Of a stretch of DNA of 64,000 nt, positions 63,813 through 64,000 are shown in pieces (the first letter of the stretch is position 1; every line of letters begins with the position of its first letter). The position numbers and the translations under genes were made by a program. Origin of the DNA: Comamonas koreensis (lineage in GTDB: Bacteria; Pseudomonadota; Gammaproteobacteria; Burkholderiales; Burkholderiaceae_C); contig NZ_JAJNCT010000028.1 of NCBI RefSeq assembly GCF_021026195.1, forward strand, positions 1 through 64,000, in the 5' to 3' direction. Below the pieces are notes generated by a model, which saw only the letters and a program-made list of their open reading frames with translations, made no database searches and was not told the DNA's origin.

Positions 63813-64000
63813 TCATCGGCACCGCAGGCCATATCGACCATGGCAAGACCACCTTGGTGCGCGCGCTCACCGGCGTGGAGACAGACCGCCTGAAGGAAGA
63901 AAAGGCGCGCGGCATCTCGATCGAGTTGGGTTACGCCTACACCCTGCTGGCCAATGGCGATGTGCTGGGCATCATCGATGTGCCCGGCCATGAGAAATTT
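63809..64000 (+). CDS. selB: SelB, selenocysteine-specific elongation factor (partial)
   Basis: The first 64 residues are in the window; the gene runs off the right edge. The G1 motif [19 protein letters not shown], the switch I region [20 protein letters not shown] and the G3 motif DVPGHEKF are those of SelB. SelB delivers Sec-tRNA to the ribosome at UGA codons with a SECIS. It overlaps selA by four bases. Confidence 0.95.
   Translation, partial: MIIGTAGHIDHGKTTLVRALTGVETDRLKEEKARGISIELGYAYTLLANGDVLGIIDVPGHEKF

Noticed and set aside
1..64000. CRISPR arrays, rRNA genes or complete prophage
   Set aside because: No regularly spaced repeats, rRNA signatures or phage structural genes were seen.

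Overview
The window looks like a chromosomal segment of a high-GC betaproteobacterium of the Burkholderiales, most likely Comamonadaceae and close to Comamonas or Delftia. This rests on gene content and protein style: a Pil-Chp cluster, several Bug/TctC solute receptors, a dusB-fis-purH block, an NrtR-type NAD regulator and a selenocysteine-dependent formate dehydrogenase. The genus is an inference. Most of the window is ordinary core genome; a decayed accessory patch lies at about 40.4-44.8 kb.

Layout. 0-6.4 kb: an IS3-type remnant, a PRC-barrel protein, Dps, a membrane protein with an XRE regulator, a cardiolipin synthase-like enzyme, an ArsC-like protein, a Roadblock-like small protein and an unusual ABC-ATPase/phosphatase fusion that appears to start from an FNR/ANR-type promoter. 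6.6-11.3 kb: iron-type ABC permease and ATPase (divergent), PlsC-like acyltransferase, RuvX and YqgE. 11.4-21.4 kb: a complete pilG-pilH-pilI-pilJ-chpA chemosensory operon for twitching motility. 21.7-24.9 kb: ThiD-like kinase, HemL and a BI-1/YccA membrane protein. 25-28.6 kb: cytochrome c and dusB-fis-purH. 28.9-33.8 kb: YqaA-like protein, Bug receptor, nadC, nrtR and ychF. 33.9-40 kb: MOSC protein, UbiH-like hydroxylase, DsbC, M61 peptidase and enoyl-CoA hydratase.

40.1-44.8 kb: two identical elongator tRNA-Met genes, then a patch of degraded genes (LysR, benzoylformate decarboxylase, a Bug receptor, an unidentified remnant) around an intact PanE-like reductase and Bug receptor. 44.9-51.4 kb: AlkB, LysR with a divergent DODA-type dioxygenase, a MarR-GNAT fusion with an EamA exporter, a small secreted protein and MiaB. 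51.5-55.7 kb: a tight three-gene operon of unknown function (large helical/TPR-like protein, PcfJ-like protein, DUF1266-like protein). 55.7-64 kb: an NlpC/P60 lipoprotein and a respiratory formate dehydrogenase module, whose alpha subunit reads through an in-frame UGA with a visible SECIS hairpin, followed by fdhE, selA and the start of selB. The module thus carries the enzyme, its maturation factor and the selenocysteine machinery.

The best candidates for undescribed biology are the ABC-ATPase/phosphatase/Roadblock group (4.4-6.5 kb), the TPR/PcfJ/DUF1266 operon (51.5-55.7 kb) and the MarR-GNAT fusion with a 36-bp operator-like palindrome (47.4 kb). The strongest regulatory readings are two matching putative NrtR operators at nadC and two intrinsic terminators that split the formate dehydrogenase/selenocysteine cluster.
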